Shown here: piece by piece, positions 8,876-16,094 of the stretch | How the letters are laid out: each line of letters begins with the position of its first letter | How positions within the stretch are numbered: the stretch's first letter is position 1 | Source of the DNA: Ruminococcaceae bacterium UBA6416 | Lineage (GTDB): Bacteria; Bacillota; Clostridia; Oscillospirales; Acutalibacteraceae | Length of the DNA: 46,145 nt | Assembly (NCBI GenBank): GCA_002438505.1 | Contig: DJPI01000029.1 | Coordinates: forward strand, 1 to 46,145 | Direction of reading: 5' to 3' | The notes under the pieces: model-generated | Seen by the model: the letters and a program-made list of their open reading frames with translations, nothing else | What the model was told of the DNA's origin: nothing | The model's database searches: none | Position numbers and translations under genes: made by a program

Positions 8876-9508
8876 TTATGCAATGAAGGATGTGAAGGTC
8901 TGCACCGCAGTTTCCGGAAGCATTGAGTATTCATAAAAAACGTCCGGGTCAAGAGTGGAAACACCCTGGTCGGCCGCAAAGATAAACACGCTGATGAATG
9001 CAATGATGCCGGCAATCACTCCGATGACGGCAAGGACGATGCAGAGAATTATTGCAATTTTTGAATATTTTTGAGACTTTGCTTTGAACTGTTCGGCAAG
9101 AGTAAGATTCCCTGCTCTGAACGCGGACTCATAGCTGTTGTAATTTGTCAGGGAAAGAATTGCAAAAATCAGTCCGATAACATTGAAAACAACAATATTC
9201 AAAACGATTGCAACGATTGCCTTTGTGTTGCTGAACGGCACTGATGCCGGTGCGTTGTAGCCGGGCTGTGAATACGGTGCAGAGCCGTATTGAGGCTGCG
9301 AGTGCTGCTGCGGTTGTGAGTACTGCTGCTGCGGCTGTGAATACGGCTGCTGAGAATACTGATTTTCATAGCCTTGGTTTTCCGGCTGAGTGTATTGTTC
9401 GGGTTCAGAAGGTGTGGCCTGCGCTGTGGGAGCGTCAAGCTCGGCGCCGCAGTTGCTGCAAAAGCGGCTGTTGTCGTCATTATAGGTGTTGCAGTTTTTA
9501 CAATACAT
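8876..9508 (-). CDS. Zinc-ribbon, Gln/Tyr-rich, CD225/dispanin-like membrane protein
   Basis: A 210-aa protein. Residues 1-25 form a double-CxxC zinc ribbon (CKNC and CSNC). About 35-85 is low-complexity, rich in Gln, Pro, Ser and Tyr with repeated SQPQ units. Then comes a hydrophobic segment (VFNVIGLIFAILSLTNYNSY), a polar loop ending AKSQKYSKIA, and a second membrane helix. The two-helix hairpin with an Ala/Lys-rich loop is like the CD225/dispanin fold of interferon-induced transmembrane relatives. Start ATG at 9508 follows GGGAGGT. It lies 16 nt downstream of a paralogue and is probably co-transcribed with it. Function unknown; cytoplasmic zinc ribbon inferred. Confidence 0.75.
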   Translation of the reverse strand: MYCKNCNTYNDDNSRFCSNCGAELDAPTAQATPSEPEQYTQPENQGYENQYSQQPYSQPQQQYSQPQQHSQPQYGSAPYSQPGYNAPASVPFSNTKAIVAIVLNIVVFNVIGLIFAILSLTNYNSYESAFRAGNLTLAEQFKAKSQKYSKIAIILCIVLAVIGVIAGIIAFISVFIFAADQGVSTLDPDVFYEYSMLPETAVQTFTSFIA

Positions 9509-9524
9509 AAAATTACCTCCCTAA

Positions 9525-9950
9525 TCAATGGTGAAAAATTGAGTCAAAAACATTGTTCAAAACGCCAACGGATAAAATGCTGGTGCAGATAAAAACAATT
9601 ATCACAACAACAATTTCCGCAGCAAAAAGGAGTCCGGCAAAAATCAAAGCAATTTTTGAATATTTTTTTGAAGCGTTTTTATAGCTTTCCGCAAGCGGAA
9701 AATTGCAAACGCGGATTGCGGCTTCATAGTTGTTGTAATTCATCAAAGAAAGAATTGCAAAAACCAGACCAACAACATTAAAAATTACAATGTTAACAAC
9801 CAGTGAGATTATTGAAGCGCTGTTGTTGATTGGCGCGGTCTGCTCACCGCAAGGCCCATGCTGCGGTTCGGTTCCGTTTAAAGGAGCGCCGCAGTTGTTG
9901 CAAAAGCGGCTGTTTTCCGGGTTGGGTGCGTTGCAGTTTCTGCAAAACAT
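9525..9950 (-). CDS. Zinc-ribbon CD225/dispanin-like membrane protein, short paralogue
   Basis: A 141-aa paralogue of the next gene downstream: an N-terminal double-CxxC zinc ribbon (CRNC, CNNC), a short linker lacking the Gln/Tyr repeats, and the same membrane hairpin (VFAILSLMNYNNYEAA, then KKYSKIALIFAGLLF). The pair looks like a tandem duplication in which the linker has expanded or been lost. Start ATG at 9950 follows GGGAGGG. No enzymatic motif is seen. Confidence 0.75.
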   Translation of the reverse strand: MFCRNCNAPNPENSRFCNNCGAPLNGTEPQHGPCGEQTAPINNSASIISLVVNIVIFNVVGLVFAILSLMNYNNYEAAIRVCNFPLAESYKNASKKYSKIALIFAGLLFAAEIVVVIIVFICTSILSVGVLNNVFDSIFHH

Positions 9951-10015
9951 GACGAATCCCTCCCTTTTCTTTGTTGATTCAATTATCCTTATGAAGCTAA
10001 AGAGTAGTTAAATAT

Positions 10016-11503
10016 TTATCGGTTTTCGGCTGCTTTGCGTTTTTTTGCTTCCTTGTCCTCTTTGTTGTTTTCCCTCACGCTGCGCATATATTCTCTGTTG
10101 AGGAAGTTTTTGTAATGCACAAGCTGACCCTTGAGCCTTCCAAGGGGGAGGGGATCCCAGTCCTTCTTGGGCGCCATGTTGATACCCATTGAAAGAAGGA
10201 GCGGACGGTTTTCCTCTGCTCTTCTGACAAAGTCCGGATAGTTCCTTCTTCCCCAGTTTGTCCAGCCGCTTTCGGCAACGGCCATCATTCGCGGGAAGCA
10301 GAGATAGCAAAGGCGCTCAAAGTTTTCAACAAACTCCGTCCAAATCGGTGTTTCAACGCCGAGGACATTTTTTCTTCCCTCAATGTCAAGCTTTTCAAGC
10401 ATAGGGTTAAAAGAATATGTTTTCTTGAGCGGCGTAATCCCGTAATTATAGTCAAGATAGTAATTGGAAAAGTCCTCAATAATGATTTTTCCGCCGTTAT
10501 TCGCCCAGCTTTCACACAGGTGTTCCTTGTCCATCCAATCGGAAACAAGGGCGCCGGGGCGCAGCATTTTGCTTTGGAGGCTCTCGTTCCAAACAACGGG
10601 CTTTTTTCCTTTTTCCTTGAGGTGGTCAATGATGCGGTTAACAAAATAGCCCTGAAGCTCTTCTGAATCCTTGAGTCCCTCCTCGCGGATACGCTCTTTG
10701 CATTTCGGGCAGGCATCCCAGCGAGTTTTTGGCGCTTCATCTCCGCCAATGTGGAAGTATTCATAGGGGAAAAGCTCACAGACCTCATCAATCACGTCAA
10801 AGCAAAAGTCAAAGACCTTTTCTTCCCCGGCGCAAAGGATGGTTTTGTGGATACCGGGGTTTGTGTCAACACTTATGGGCTTTTTGTTGCAGGAAAGCTC
10901 AGGATAGGCCGCAATGGCCGCAACCATGTGGCCGGGCATATCAATTTCCGGAATGACATCAATGTGACGCTCGCGGCAGAATTCAACAATGTCTCTGATT
11001 TCATCCTTGGTGTAATATCCGCCGTAGACGGCTTTGTTTTTGCTTCCGAAGCCGTGGCCGTTCCTGAATGCGCCAACCTTTGTCAGCTCGGGATATTTTT
11101 CAATTTCAATCCGCCAGCCCTGGTCGTCCGTGAGGTGCCAATGGAAAACATTGAATTTAAAAAGTGCGGCGGCTTCAATATACTTTTTAATTTCACCGAC
11201 CGTCTGCATATGACGTGCGCTGTCAATCATAAAAGCGCGGAATTTAAAGCGTGGGGAGTCGCTGATTCTCACAAACGGCAGACTGCCGTTCTCTTTTTTG
11301 AGCAGCTCAAGCGTTTTTCCGGCGTAAAAGCGACCCTTTTCGGTGCTGTATGAAACAAAAACGCCGTCCTCGCTTATCAAAATTTCATAGCCCTCTTCAC
11401 CGAGACCGTCCTTTTTTTCAAAGACAAAATCGCTTTCGCGGAAGTTCTTTTCTCCGACGTATTCAAAAAGTTTGTTCGGCATGGGAATAACATTAACTGA
11501 CAT
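10016..11503 (-). CDS. Beta-N-acetylhexosaminidase, glycoside hydrolase family 20
   Basis: Removes terminal N-acetylglucosamine or N-acetylgalactosamine by substrate-assisted catalysis. The 495-aa protein has an N-terminal GH20b-like region (about 1-85) and a TIM barrel with FHWHLTDDQGWR (about 121) and the catalytic Asp-Glu pair in HIGGDEAP (D255-E256). Conserved Trp residues follow (WNESL, SGWTNWG). There is no signal peptide, so it is probably cytoplasmic and acts on imported mucin, host-glycan or cell-wall fragments. Start ATG 11503 follows GGAGG (11512-11516 on the complement); the ATG at 11521 is upstream of that site and rejected. It ends in a Lys/Glu-rich tail. Confidence 0.93.
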   Translation of the reverse strand: MSVNVIPMPNKLFEYVGEKNFRESDFVFEKKDGLGEEGYEILISEDGVFVSYSTEKGRFYAGKTLELLKKENGSLPFVRISDSPRFKFRAFMIDSARHMQTVGEIKKYIEAAALFKFNVFHWHLTDDQGWRIEIEKYPELTKVGAFRNGHGFGSKNKAVYGGYYTKDEIRDIVEFCRERHIDVIPEIDMPGHMVAAIAAYPELSCNKKPISVDTNPGIHKTILCAGEEKVFDFCFDVIDEVCELFPYEYFHIGGDEAPKTRWDACPKCKERIREEGLKDSEELQGYFVNRIIDHLKEKGKKPVVWNESLQSKMLRPGALVSDWMDKEHLCESWANNGGKIIIEDFSNYYLDYNYGITPLKKTYSFNPMLEKLDIEGRKNVLGVETPIWTEFVENFERLCYLCFPRMMAVAESGWTNWGRRNYPDFVRRAEENRPLLLSMGINMAPKKDWDPLPLGRLKGQLVHYKNFLNREYMRSVRENNKEDKEAKKRKAAENR

Positions 11504-11571
11504 TATCTGTCCTCCGTTCATTCTTTCTTTTGGAAAACCGCAAAAACTGCTTTCCGGTCTGCTCCAATTTA

Positions 11572-11599
11572 ATTATATGATAAATCGCTCCGTTGTCAA
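11572..11599 (-). promoter_or_regulatory. SigA-type promoter of the hexosaminidase
   Basis: On the minus strand TTGACA (11599-11594) is followed after 16 bp by TATAAT (11577-11572). Both hexamers are perfect. Confidence 0.8.
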
Positions 11600-11725
11600 G
11601 ACAAAGACGGCTTTTTCCGTCATATGCGGCCAAAAATTGCGGTATACATTATATATACTGCCGTGCTGTCCGCATAGAACCGAGCCTCAAAAACAGCAGA
11701 CAGCGTGATTTTTTGAAAGGAACAA

Positions 11726-12691
11726 ATGATGAACATAAAAGCCTTTTTTGCTCTTTTGTGCGGAACCGGAATCTTTCTCTTTTCCGTTGTTGAAATGAGT
11801 GAGTCAATGAATGCCGTTTTTGAAAGCAGAACGGGAGCGGTTCTTCAAAAATATGCCTCAAACCGTTTTTTCGGCCTTGTTGCCGGAACACTTTCAACGG
11901 CCGTTGTTCAGTCCTCGGCGGCGGTGACGGTGACGGCCGTTTCGCTCGCAGACAGCGGCTTGCTCAGTCTTTCGCAAAGCATCGGAATAATAATGGGTTC
12001 AAACATCGGAACAACCGTAACGAGTGTTTTGACCGTTCTCAATTTTTCGGCGGCCGCGCCGTTTTTGATTCTCGGCGGCGCCTTCTGCGCGCTTATTGCA
12101 AAAAACGGAAAGCTCAAAAACACGGCGTTCTTTTTTTGCGCGCTCGGCTTGCTTTTTGTCGGAATTGAAACAATGAAAGACGCCGCAAAGGCACTTGACG
12201 AAAACGGATTTTTGTCTGCACTTTTTCTGCGCTTTTCCTCAAAGCTTGCGGCGGTTTTCATTGGCTTTGCCGCAACGGCACTTGCGCAAAGCTCCTCGGC
12301 AACTGTGGGTGTTCTTCAATCGCTCGTCAGTGTTGGTGCAATCGGACGCGAAAGCGCAGTGTTCATTGTTTGCGGCCAAAATATCGGCGCAACCGTTCCA
12401 ACACTTTTTTCTGCTCTGCGTGCCGGAAAAACGGCAAAGGCAACAGCGGTCTTTCACCTGTTTTTCAATCTTTTCGGAACGCTGATGTTTTTGGTTTTGT
12501 CGTTCTTTTTCAATTTGGCTGCGCCGTTTGAGCGCATTGAGGACGGAAAAACCTTTGTTTGCGTTGTCCACGTTTTGTTCAATGTTTTTTGCACTGCGGT
12601 GCTTTTTCCGTTCGCAGAGAGAATTGCAAAATTTTCGTTAAAAATTGTTGAGGGGAAAAGTAGACGGAGTTGTAAGAAATGTACATTTTAA
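11726..12691 (+). CDS. Na/Pi cotransporter-family protein without PhoU domain
   Basis: A 321-aa membrane protein with two inverted repeats of the Na/Pi cotransporter family: QSSAAVTVTAVSLAD (about 63) and QSSSATVGVLQSLVS (about 190), each followed by a GSNIGTT or GQNIGAT motif. These paired QSS motifs form the ion and phosphate site in the family, which imports phosphate with sodium. Many bacterial members carry a C-terminal PhoU-like domain; this one stops right after the last membrane helix in a basic, Cys-containing tail. ATG 11726 or the adjacent 11729 both suit GAAAGGA (11715-11721). The 222-bp upstream gap also holds the divergent hexosaminidase promoter; I see no clear promoter for this gene. 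Confidence 0.85.
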   Translation: MMNIKAFFALLCGTGIFLFSVVEMSESMNAVFESRTGAVLQKYASNRFFGLVAGTLSTAVVQSSAAVTVTAVSLADSGLLSLSQSIGIIMGSNIGTTVTSVLTVLNFSAAAPFLILGGAFCALIAKNGKLKNTAFFFCALGLLFVGIETMKDAAKALDENGFLSALFLRFSSKLAAVFIGFAATALAQSSSATVGVLQSLVSVGAIGRESAVFIVCGQNIGATVPTLFSALRAGKTAKATAVFHLFFNLFGTLMFLVLSFFFNLAAPFERIEDGKTFVCVVHVLFNVFCTAVLFPFAERIAKFSLKIVEGKSRRSCKKCTF

Positions 12692-12744
12692 TTAGACAAG
12701 GCAATTAACAATTATAAAAAACTTCTTAATTTTCCGAATAAATA

Positions 12745-12773
12745 TTGACTTATTATTACAAATATATTAATAT
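12745..12773 (+). promoter_or_regulatory. Promoter of the 38-aa peptide gene
   Basis: TTGACT (12745-12750), a 17-bp A/T-rich spacer, then TAATAT (12768-12773). Confidence 0.6.
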
Positions 12774-12810
12774 ACTTGTAACCATTAAAAAGTTGGAGGT
12801 GAAACTGATA

Positions 12811-12927
12811 ATGGATAAGGCAAGAGAAGTTGTTAGCCAGATTCTTGATTTCATTGAAAATTACATCAAGCTCATCAAGGATCTTGTTGAAAAGTTTAAG
12901 AGCATCGGCAAAAAAGACGGTGAATAA
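12811..12927 (+). CDS. 38-aa amphipathic peptide, unknown function
   Basis: A very small gene with its own promoter, an excellent GGAGGT (12795-12800) 10 nt before ATG 12811, and a strong terminator, which together argue it is real. The product is nearly all helix-forming, with Ile/Leu/Phe at regular spacing (QILDFIENYIKLIKDL) among Lys, Glu and Asp, giving an amphipathic helix and a Lys-rich end. There is no signal peptide. An upstream in-frame start at 12745 falls inside the promoter and is rejected. It could be a membrane-active peptide, a leaderless secreted peptide or a regulator; nothing in the sequence decides. Confidence 0.7.
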   Translation: MDKAREVVSQILDFIENYIKLIKDLVEKFKSIGKKDGE

Positions 12928-12940
12928 TCAATTTAACTGA

Positions 12941-12978
12941 CCGGGGAAGCGCCAAGCGGCGTTTCCCCGGCTTTTTTT
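12941..12978 (+). terminator. Strong intrinsic terminator after the 38-aa peptide gene
   Basis: A 13-bp stem (CCGGGGAAGCGCC with GGCGTTTCCCCGG, one wobble) with loop AAGC, followed by seven T at 12972-12978. Confidence 0.9.
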
Positions 12979-13072
12979 GTTATGAACCTTTTGAGTGTTA
13001 ATATAATTTCCAGCGGCTTTTGCGGTGCCTTGCCGGGCCGCCTGTTTATTGAAGAAACATTAAAGTTAAGAA

Positions 13073-13101
13073 TTGACATTTAAGATTTATCGCGCTATAA
13101 T
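13073..13101 (+). promoter_or_regulatory. Perfect consensus SigA promoter of the 13.1-kb secreted protein
   Basis: TTGACA (13073-13078), exactly 17 bp, TATAAT (13096-13101). Expected start near 13108. Confidence 0.9.
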
Positions 13102-13112
13102 AATAAAAAATA

Positions 13113-13126
13113 TGTCCGGACGGACA
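13113..13126 (+). promoter_or_regulatory. Inverted repeat just after the transcription start, candidate operator
   Basis: TGTCCG-GA-CGGACA is a perfect 6-2-6 palindrome placed about 5 nt after the predicted start and 4 nt before the Shine-Dalgarno GGGG. It could be a repressor site. In RNA, a 5-bp stem with a GGAC loop could form next to the ribosome site. No regulator is assigned. Confidence 0.45.
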
Positions 13127-13136
13127 AAAAGGGGTA

Positions 13137-13775
13137 ATGAAAAACATGAAAAAATTCAGCAAACGTCTTTTTTGCCTGCTTCTTGCGGCGCTCATGCTGC
13201 TTCCGCTTGCGCTTCCCTCCTTTGCGGCGGACGGCGATGAAATTGTTGCAAGGGTTTCAATCGTCTCTTATCTCAAGAATGCGTTTTCAACGGGTCATTC
13301 GTGGCTGTATATTGAAAACCTTACAGACAGAACGCTGACCGTTGGCGTCTATGAGCTTGAGCCGGGAGAGGCGGTCTCCGTTGGAACATTCAGATACACC
13401 CGCAAAGAGGGCAGGGGTATCTACTATAATGTTGAAAGATACTGCGTCAACAAATTCGGCGCAAGTGCAAGATACTCACTGAGTGAGACCGTTACGGAAA
13501 GTGAGCTTAACGGTATTTCAAGAAAAATCAACAGCTACAGCGGAAAATGGACGCCGGTCAAAAACTGTGCGTACTTCGCAGCGAATGTTTGGAACTCGAT
13601 TTCAAAAATTCACCTCTTTTCCGGTTCAACTCCGTCATGCCTGAGGACTTCAATCAAGCTCCACGGAGGAAAGCGCGGAATTTCGATGACCGATGTTGCG
13701 GCCGAAAATGTCTATAAACAAGACGGCTCATCATTGAAGGTTGTCAGAGCGAGCGCTCTGAGCGCCGGCCTTTGA
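13137..13775 (+). CDS. Secreted protein with possible permuted papain-like (LRAT/NlpC-P60-like) fold
   Basis: A 212-aa protein with a clear Sec signal peptide: basic start, hydrophobic LFCLLLAALMLLPLALP, and cleavage after SFAA near residue 31. The mature part has GHSWLYIEN (His54) and, 90 residues later, KNCAYFAANVWNSI (Cys144). A His followed later by NC and a helix is the order in circularly permuted NlpC/P60 enzymes such as the LRAT family, suggesting a thiol hydrolase or acyltransferase at the cell surface. This is a motif-level inference; the fold is not proven and no third catalytic residue is obvious. Start ATG 13137, with ATG 13146 also possible, after GGGG (13131-13134). It has a single-gene unit with its own promoter and terminator. 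Confidence 0.75.
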   Translation: MKNMKKFSKRLFCLLLAALMLLPLALPSFAADGDEIVARVSIVSYLKNAFSTGHSWLYIENLTDRTLTVGVYELEPGEAVSVGTFRYTRKEGRGIYYNVERYCVNKFGASARYSLSETVTESELNGISRKINSYSGKWTPVKNCAYFAANVWNSISKIHLFSGSTPSCLRTSIKLHGGKRGISMTDVAAENVYKQDGSSLKVVRASALSAGL

Positions 13776-13799
13776 TTTATATCTGAACATAAGAGAAAT

Positions 13800-13833
13800 C
13801 CGGTTCACCTAAGTTTTAAGTGAACCGGGTTTT
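13800..13833 (+). terminator. Terminator of the 13.1-kb secreted protein gene
   Basis: CCGGTTCAC (13800-13808) pairs with GTGAACCGG (13820-13828), followed by GTTTT. Confidence 0.75.
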
Positions 13834-13871
13834 AAAATTTAATGTCGGCTATTGAATTTAACAATAATCTT

Positions 13872-13904
13872 AAAAAGCAGTGCGGCTCATGAGTCGCACT
13901 GCTT
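13872..13904 (-). terminator. Terminator of groEL
   Basis: On the minus strand AAGCAGTGCGACTC pairs with the complementary half (one mismatch) around loop ATGA and runs into TTTTTAAG. Confidence 0.85.
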
Positions 13905-13956
13905 GATTATTCAGAATTACGGACATCAGATTTTTATGCAAAATCTAGAATCTAAA

Positions 13957-15594
13957 TTAGTACATTCCGCCGCCCTGAGCCATTGCAGCCGTCTGAGCAG
14001 CGTCAGCCGCGGGGTCGGGGATGTCCGCAACAAGCGATTCAGTTGTGAGAACCATTGAAGCAACTGAGGCAGCGTTCTGGAGCGCGGAACGGGTAACCTT
14101 TGTCGGGTCAAGGATTCCGGCTGCGGCCATGTCAACATATTCTTCCTTTGCAAAGTTGAAGCCGTATCCGGTCTTTCCGCTTGAAACAATTTCGTTGATG
14201 ATTACCGAGCCTTCAAGACCTGCGTTCTTTGCAATCTGGCGGACGGGCTCTTCAATAGCCTTTTCAACAATTCTGATGCCGGTCTTTTCGTCCGGATCCT
14301 CCGTTTCGTCAAGAAGCGCCTTGACGGCCGGAATGGCATTGAGCAGCGCAACACCGCCGCCTGCAACCATGCCTTCTTCGACGGCAGCCTTTGTTGCCGC
14401 AAGAGCGTCCTCAATTCTGAGCTTTTTCTCTTTCATTTCCGTTTCCGTTGCGGCGCCGACCTTGATGACCGCAACGCCGCCTGCAAGCTTTGCAAGGCGT
14501 TCCTGAAGCTTTTCGCGGTCGAATTCGGAGGTTGAAGACTCAATCTGAGCTTTAATCTGGTTAACTCTGGCCTTGATTGCGTCCTTGTCTCCTGCACCGT
14601 CAACAATGATGGTGTTCTCCTTTGTAACCTTAACCTGGCGCGCATTGCCGAGCATATCAACGGTTGCTTCTTTAAGCTCAAGACCGAGGTCAGAGGTGAT
14701 TACCTGGCCGCCGGTGAGGATTGCAATATCCTGAAGCATTTCCTTGCGTCTGTCACCAAAGCCGGGAGCCTTAACGGCAACGCAGGTGAAGGTTCCGCGC
14801 AGCTTGTTGAGCAGCAGCGTTGCAAGAGCCTCGCCCTCAACGTCCTCGGCAATGATAACAAGCTTTTTGCCCGCCTGAAGAACCTGCTCAAGGAGGGGAA
14901 GAACTTCCTGAATGTTTGAAATTTTCTTGTCTGTGATGAGGATTGAAGCATCGTCAATAACGGCTTCCATCTTGTCTGCGTCCGTTGCCATGTAGGGTGA
15001 AATATATCCGCGGTCAAACTGCATACCCTCAACAACTTCTTTTCCGGTTTCTGCGGTTTTTGATTCCTCAACGGTGATGACGCCGTCCGTTGTAACGGTT
15101 TCCATTGCCTCGGCAATGAGTCTGCCAACGGTTTCATCGGCAGAGGAGACGGTTGCAATTCTTGCAATGTCCTCTGCGGTTGTCACGGGGCTTGAGTTTT
15201 TCTTAACAGCCTCAATGGCAGCGTCAACGGCCTTTTTGATGCCTTTTTTAACGACCATCGGGTTTGCTCCGGCGGCAACATTTTTCATTCCCTCACGGAC
15301 AAGAGCCTGAGCGAGCAGTGTTGCGGTTGTTGTTCCGTCTCCGGCAACGTCATTGGTCTTTGTTGCAACTTCCTTAACAAGCTGGGCGCCCATGTTTTCA
15401 AAGGCGTCCTCAAGCTCAATTTCCTTTGCAATGGTGACGCCGTCGTTCGTGATGAGGGGAGCGCCGTACTTTTTGTCGATAACAACATTTCGGCCTTTGG
15501 GACCGAGGGTGATTTTAACTGTGTTTGAAAGTTTATCAATACCTGCCTGAAGGGCTTTTCTTGCCTCTTCACCGTAAATGATTTGTTTAGCCAT
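13957..15594 (-). CDS. groEL: 60-kDa chaperonin GroEL
   Basis: ATP-driven folding chamber that, capped by GroES, refolds cytosolic proteins. The 545-aa protein is full length, with the signature KITLGPKGRNVVIDKKYG near residue 28, ATP-site DGTTTATLLAQALV near 87, the AAVEEGMVAGGG motif near 404 and the characteristic GGGMY end. Start ATG 15594 follows AAGGAGGA. It lies 22 nt after groES in one CIRCE-controlled operon and ends at a strong terminator. Confidence 0.98.
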   Translation of the reverse strand: MAKQIIYGEEARKALQAGIDKLSNTVKITLGPKGRNVVIDKKYGAPLITNDGVTIAKEIELEDAFENMGAQLVKEVATKTNDVAGDGTTTATLLAQALVREGMKNVAAGANPMVVKKGIKKAVDAAIEAVKKNSSPVTTAEDIARIATVSSADETVGRLIAEAMETVTTDGVITVEESKTAETGKEVVEGMQFDRGYISPYMATDADKMEAVIDDASILITDKKISNIQEVLPLLEQVLQAGKKLVIIAEDVEGEALATLLLNKLRGTFTCVAVKAPGFGDRRKEMLQDIAILTGGQVITSDLGLELKEATVDMLGNARQVKVTKENTIIVDGAGDKDAIKARVNQIKAQIESSTSEFDREKLQERLAKLAGGVAVIKVGAATETEMKEKKLRIEDALAATKAAVEEGMVAGGGVALLNAIPAVKALLDETEDPDEKTGIRIVEKAIEEPVRQIAKNAGLEGSVIINEIVSSGKTGYGFNFAKEEYVDMAAAGILDPTKVTRSALQNAASVASMVLTTESLVADIPDPAADAAQTAAMAQGGGMY

Positions 15595-15616
15595 AATTCT
15601 TCCTCCTTGTTTCAGC

Positions 15617-15901
15617 TTATTCGACTATTGCGAGAATATCGCTCTGGCGGACGATGGTGTACTCAACATCGTCAATTTTAACTTCCGTTCCGGAATACTT
15701 TCCGGCGATTACCTTGTCGCCGACCTTGACATACATTTCGGTTTCCTTTCCGTCAACAATTCCACCGGGGCCAACGGCAACAACCTCAGAAAACTGGGGC
15801 TTTTCCTGCGATGCGCTGGTAAGGATGAAACCGCTCTTTGTTGTTTCCTCAATTTCGGTGGGTTTAAGAACAACCCTGTCAAGAAGTGGACTAATTTTCA
15901 T
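15617..15901 (-). CDS. groES: 10-kDa co-chaperonin GroES
   Basis: Heptameric lid of GroEL. The 94-aa protein begins with the family motif SPLLDRVVLKP and carries the mobile-loop region (TTKSGFILTSASQEKP, about 20-35) that docks on GroEL and the roof-loop GPGG. Start ATG 15901; the TTG five codons upstream is inside the Shine-Dalgarno sequence GGAGGA and is rejected. First gene of the groESL operon. Confidence 0.97.
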   Translation of the reverse strand: MKISPLLDRVVLKPTEIEETTKSGFILTSASQEKPQFSEVVAVGPGGIVDGKETEMYVKVGDKVIAGKYSGTEVKIDDVEYTIVRQSDILAIVE

Positions 15902-15934
15902 GTATTTATCCTCCAATCAAGTTATTGCTAAGTT

Positions 15935-15961
15935 TTAGCACTCAATATCTCCGAGTGCTAA
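15935..15961 (-). promoter_or_regulatory. CIRCE operator of groESL (HrcA binding site)
   Basis: A perfect CIRCE element, TTAGCACTC-N9-GAGTGCTAA, lies 33 bp before the groES start. HrcA repressor bound here blocks transcription until heat or misfolded protein titrates GroEL. A perfect -10 TATAAT on the minus strand (15967-15962) abuts the operator, so the operator covers the start site. hrcA itself is not in the window. Confidence 0.97.
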
Positions 15962-16094
15962 ATTATATTGTAGTCATTTTTTTTGAAAAATCAAGTGTTT
16001 TTTAAAAATAATGGAAAAAAATTTTCGACTTTGTTTTTGCATTATACTTTCATTCGCTCAAACAATATTAAAAAGAAAAAAGGTGAATGAAAAA

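Noticed and set aside
11641..11665. Near-palindrome GGTATA...TATACTGCC upstream of the Na/Pi-type gene as operator or promoter
   Set aside because: Arms do not match well and no -35 element is correctly spaced, so no site can be supported.
13957..15594. Long open frames on the strand opposite groEL
   Set aside because: They mirror the codon bias of groEL and have no ribosome sites or family motifs.
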